A program made the translations under genes and the position numbers. Positions 50,081 to 51,386 of a stretch of DNA of 51,386 nt are shown in pieces. The DNA is taken from positions 1-51,386 of the forward strand of contig CACWVU010000016.1 of the NCBI GenBank assembly GCA_902764415.1. The letters run 5' to 3'. The notes under the pieces are model-generated. The model did not search any database, was not told where the DNA came from, and worked only from the letters and a program-made list of their open reading frames with translations. Within the stretch, counting starts at the first letter, position 1, and each line of letters begins with the position of its first letter. The DNA comes from an uncultured bacterium (GTDB taxonomy: Bacteria; Verrucomicrobiota; Kiritimatiellia; RFP12; UBA1067).

Positions 50081-50560
50081 ATGAGCGAAAAAACCGAGCA
50101 GATGACGCCGGAGCTGAAGGCGTTCATCGAAGAATGGAAAGGAAAGCCGGGCAACCTGATCATGGTCCTGCACAAGGTCCAGCAGACCTACGGCTACATC
50201 CCGCGCGAGATCGCGATCGAGATATCGTCCCTCCTGGACGTGCCGCTCGCGAAGATCTACGGCGTGGTCACGTTCTACAACTTCTTCAAGCTGCAGAAGG
50301 CCGGCAAGTACATCATCCAGGTCTGCCTCGGCACGGCGTGCTACCTCAGGGGCGGCGACGACCTGATGAAGGAGTTCGAGCGCCAGCTCGGCGTCGGCGT
50401 GAACGCCACCACCCCCGACGGCCTCTTCTCGGTCGAGGCGGTGCGCTGCCTCGGCTGCTGCGGCCTGGCGCCGGTGGTGGTCGTCAACGGCGAGGTCCAC
50501 GGCAAGCTGGCGGCGAAGGACGTCGCCGGCATCATCGAAAAGTACCGCAAGCTCGGATAA
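50081..50560 (+). CDS. hndA: NuoE/HndA-like 2Fe-2S subunit of an NAD(P)-linked hydrogenase or dehydrogenase
   Basis: The 159-aa thioredoxin-like protein holds one [2Fe-2S] cluster with ligands in CLGTACYLRGG and CLGCCGLAPVV. GYIPREIAIEIS and GVVTFYNFF are family motifs. It relays electrons between the flavoprotein subunit and other centres. It is the first gene of a three-gene set that continues beyond the window. Confidence 0.88.
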   Translation: MSEKTEQMTPELKAFIEEWKGKPGNLIMVLHKVQQTYGYIPREIAIEISSLLDVPLAKIYGVVTFYNFFKLQKAGKYIIQVCLGTACYLRGGDDLMKEFERQLGVGVNATTPDGLFSVEAVRCLGCCGLAPVVVVNGEVHGKLAAKDVAGIIEKYRKLG

Positions 50561-50573
50561 CAGGAGGAAGGAA

Positions 50574-50969
50574 ATGGCTAAGCTCACTTTGGACGACCTG
50601 CGCCGGATGCGCGGGGAGAAGCAGAAGGCGATGGAGATGCGCGACAGCTCCAACAAGGACGTGCAGGTCATCGTCGGCATGGGCACCTGCGGCATCGCCG
50701 CGGGCGCGAAGGACACCTACGCCGCGCTCGTCGACACGCTTTCGGAGAAGGGGATGACGAACGTGCTCGTGCGCCAGACCGGCTGCATGGGCCTGTGCCA
50801 CTCGGAGCCGACGGTCGAGGTCGTCGTCCCGGGCATGCCGACCGTGATCTACGGCCACGTGGACGCGGCGACGGCGAAGGACATCGTCGAGAAGCACATC
50901 GTCGGCCACGGGCTCATCGAGGGCAAGATCCTCGACAAGCCGTCGATCGACATCGTGAAGAACGCTTAA
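50574..50969 (+). CDS. hndB: HndB-like thioredoxin-type 2Fe-2S ferredoxin
   Basis: The 131-aa protein has VIVGMGTCGIAAGAKDTYAAL and RQTGCMGLCHSEPTVEV, giving a [2Fe-2S] ligand set. Together with HndA and the following gene it matches the hndABC order of electron-bifurcating [FeFe] hydrogenases. It follows hndA by 13 nt with a GGAGGAAGG site. Confidence 0.86.
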   Translation: MAKLTLDDLRRMRGEKQKAMEMRDSSNKDVQVIVGMGTCGIAAGAKDTYAALVDTLSEKGMTNVLVRQTGCMGLCHSEPTVEVVVPGMPTVIYGHVDAATAKDIVEKHIVGHGLIEGKILDKPSIDIVKNA

Positions 50970-50981
50970 GGAGTGACGGCA

Positions 50982-51386
50982 ATGGCATATCAATCATACG
51001 TCCTGGTCTGCGGCGGCACCGCGTGCTGCTCCAGCGGCGGCGACAAGGTTGTCGCGGAGTTCAAGCGCATCCTCGCGGAGCAGAAGCTCGACGAGACGGT
51101 CCAGGTGGTCACCACCGGCTGCCTCGGCTTCTGCGAGCAGGGCCCGATCGTCAAGATCCTGCCGCAGGGCACCTTCTACGTGCAGGTCAAGCCCGAGGAC
51201 GTGAAGGAGATCGTCGCGGAGCACCTGGTGAAGGGCCGCGTCGTCCAGCGCCTCTGCTACGACCCCGAGCAGGCGAAGAAGCTCGTCGCCGAGGCGAACA
51301 TCCCGTTCTACCAGAAGCAGTACCGCATCGTGCTCCGCAACTGCGGCGTGATCGACCCCGAGAAGATCGAGGACTACATCGCGCGC
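50982..51386 (+). CDS. hndC: NuoF/HndC-like flavoprotein subunit (partial, runs off the window)
   Basis: The visible 135 residues form an N-terminal thioredoxin-like [2Fe-2S] domain (VCGGTACCSSGGDKV, TTGCLGFCEQGPIV), then the beginning of the FMN/NADH-binding module (QKQYRIVLRNCGVIDPEKIEDY). It should oxidise or reduce NAD(P)H in a multisubunit complex. The C-terminal part and any catalytic hydrogenase subunit lie outside the window. Confidence 0.87.
   Translation, partial: MAYQSYVLVCGGTACCSSGGDKVVAEFKRILAEQKLDETVQVVTTGCLGFCEQGPIVKILPQGTFYVQVKPEDVKEIVAEHLVKGRVVQRLCYDPEQAKKLVAEANIPFYQKQYRIVLRNCGVIDPEKIEDYIAR

Overview
The window looks like the chromosome of an anaerobic, GC-rich bacterium of the PVC group. 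My best guess is a gut- or sediment-type Kiritimatiellota or another Verrucomicrobiota. That placement is inferred from gene content: a CoA-forming 2-oxoacid:ferredoxin oxidoreductase, HndABC-type redox subunits, a rubredoxin/rubrerythrin set, a secreted GH2 glycosidase, a NagX-like acyltransferase and type III glutamine synthetase. A strong recurring promoter, an extended -10 of the form TGGTATAATAC, precedes many genes. It often places the start codon only 0-5 nt after the predicted transcript start.

Layout. (1) 1-5.9 kb: argG, grpE-dnaJ, tRNA-Leu(UAG), and a short cobalamin-dependent methionine synthase on the minus strand. (2) 5.9-18.7 kb: an accessory region, visibly A+T-richer in its middle. 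It starts with a sigma-54 activator (bEBP) that has an unrecognised, possibly degenerate DHH-like sensor domain. Two 18-nt-identical sigma-54 promoters (7554-7571 and 17379-17396) bracket the region. The first drives a 161-aa protein plus a 28-aa amphipathic peptide. The second drives a mini-ORF, a 46-aa single-TM protein and an FtsK-type motor with no membrane domain. Between them lies a probably transferred island: an AlbA_2/ATPase-like regulator, a repeat-type coiled-coil protein, a 421-aa conserved unknown, a membrane/coiled-coil/S1 protein, an EEP-family nuclease and a 742-aa unknown. A broken pspC-like gene follows. This region is the best candidate for an undescribed stress or defence system.

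(3) 18.8-22.3 kb: a B12/methionine locus. The MetH reactivation domain is a stand-alone gene that overlaps metF. metF diverges from a btuB-like TonB receptor that is preceded by a cobalamin riboswitch. (4) 22.4-34.2 kb: rubredoxin, rubrerythrin and flavoprotein-rubredoxin genes (oxidative stress), putP, the vor/kor oxidoreductase operon, a PVC-type unknown carrying a textbook C2H2 zinc-finger spacing, pheT, an aminotransferase and ispE. (5) 34.2-41.0 kb: carbohydrate and surface genes (GH2, a secreted LRR-like protein, an esterase remnant, a NagX-like gene) separated by REP-like repeats. (6) 41.1-51.4 kb: housekeeping genes (RRM protein, glnN, rpsO-pnp-rpoZ-smpB, nusB-ribD-ribE, hndABC; the last gene runs off the window).

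A second genome-wide signature is short, locus-specific, degenerate tandem repeats in gaps and even inside genes (grpE, ribD, the AlbA_2 gene). All functional calls rest on reading the sequence and on family knowledge; no searches were run.
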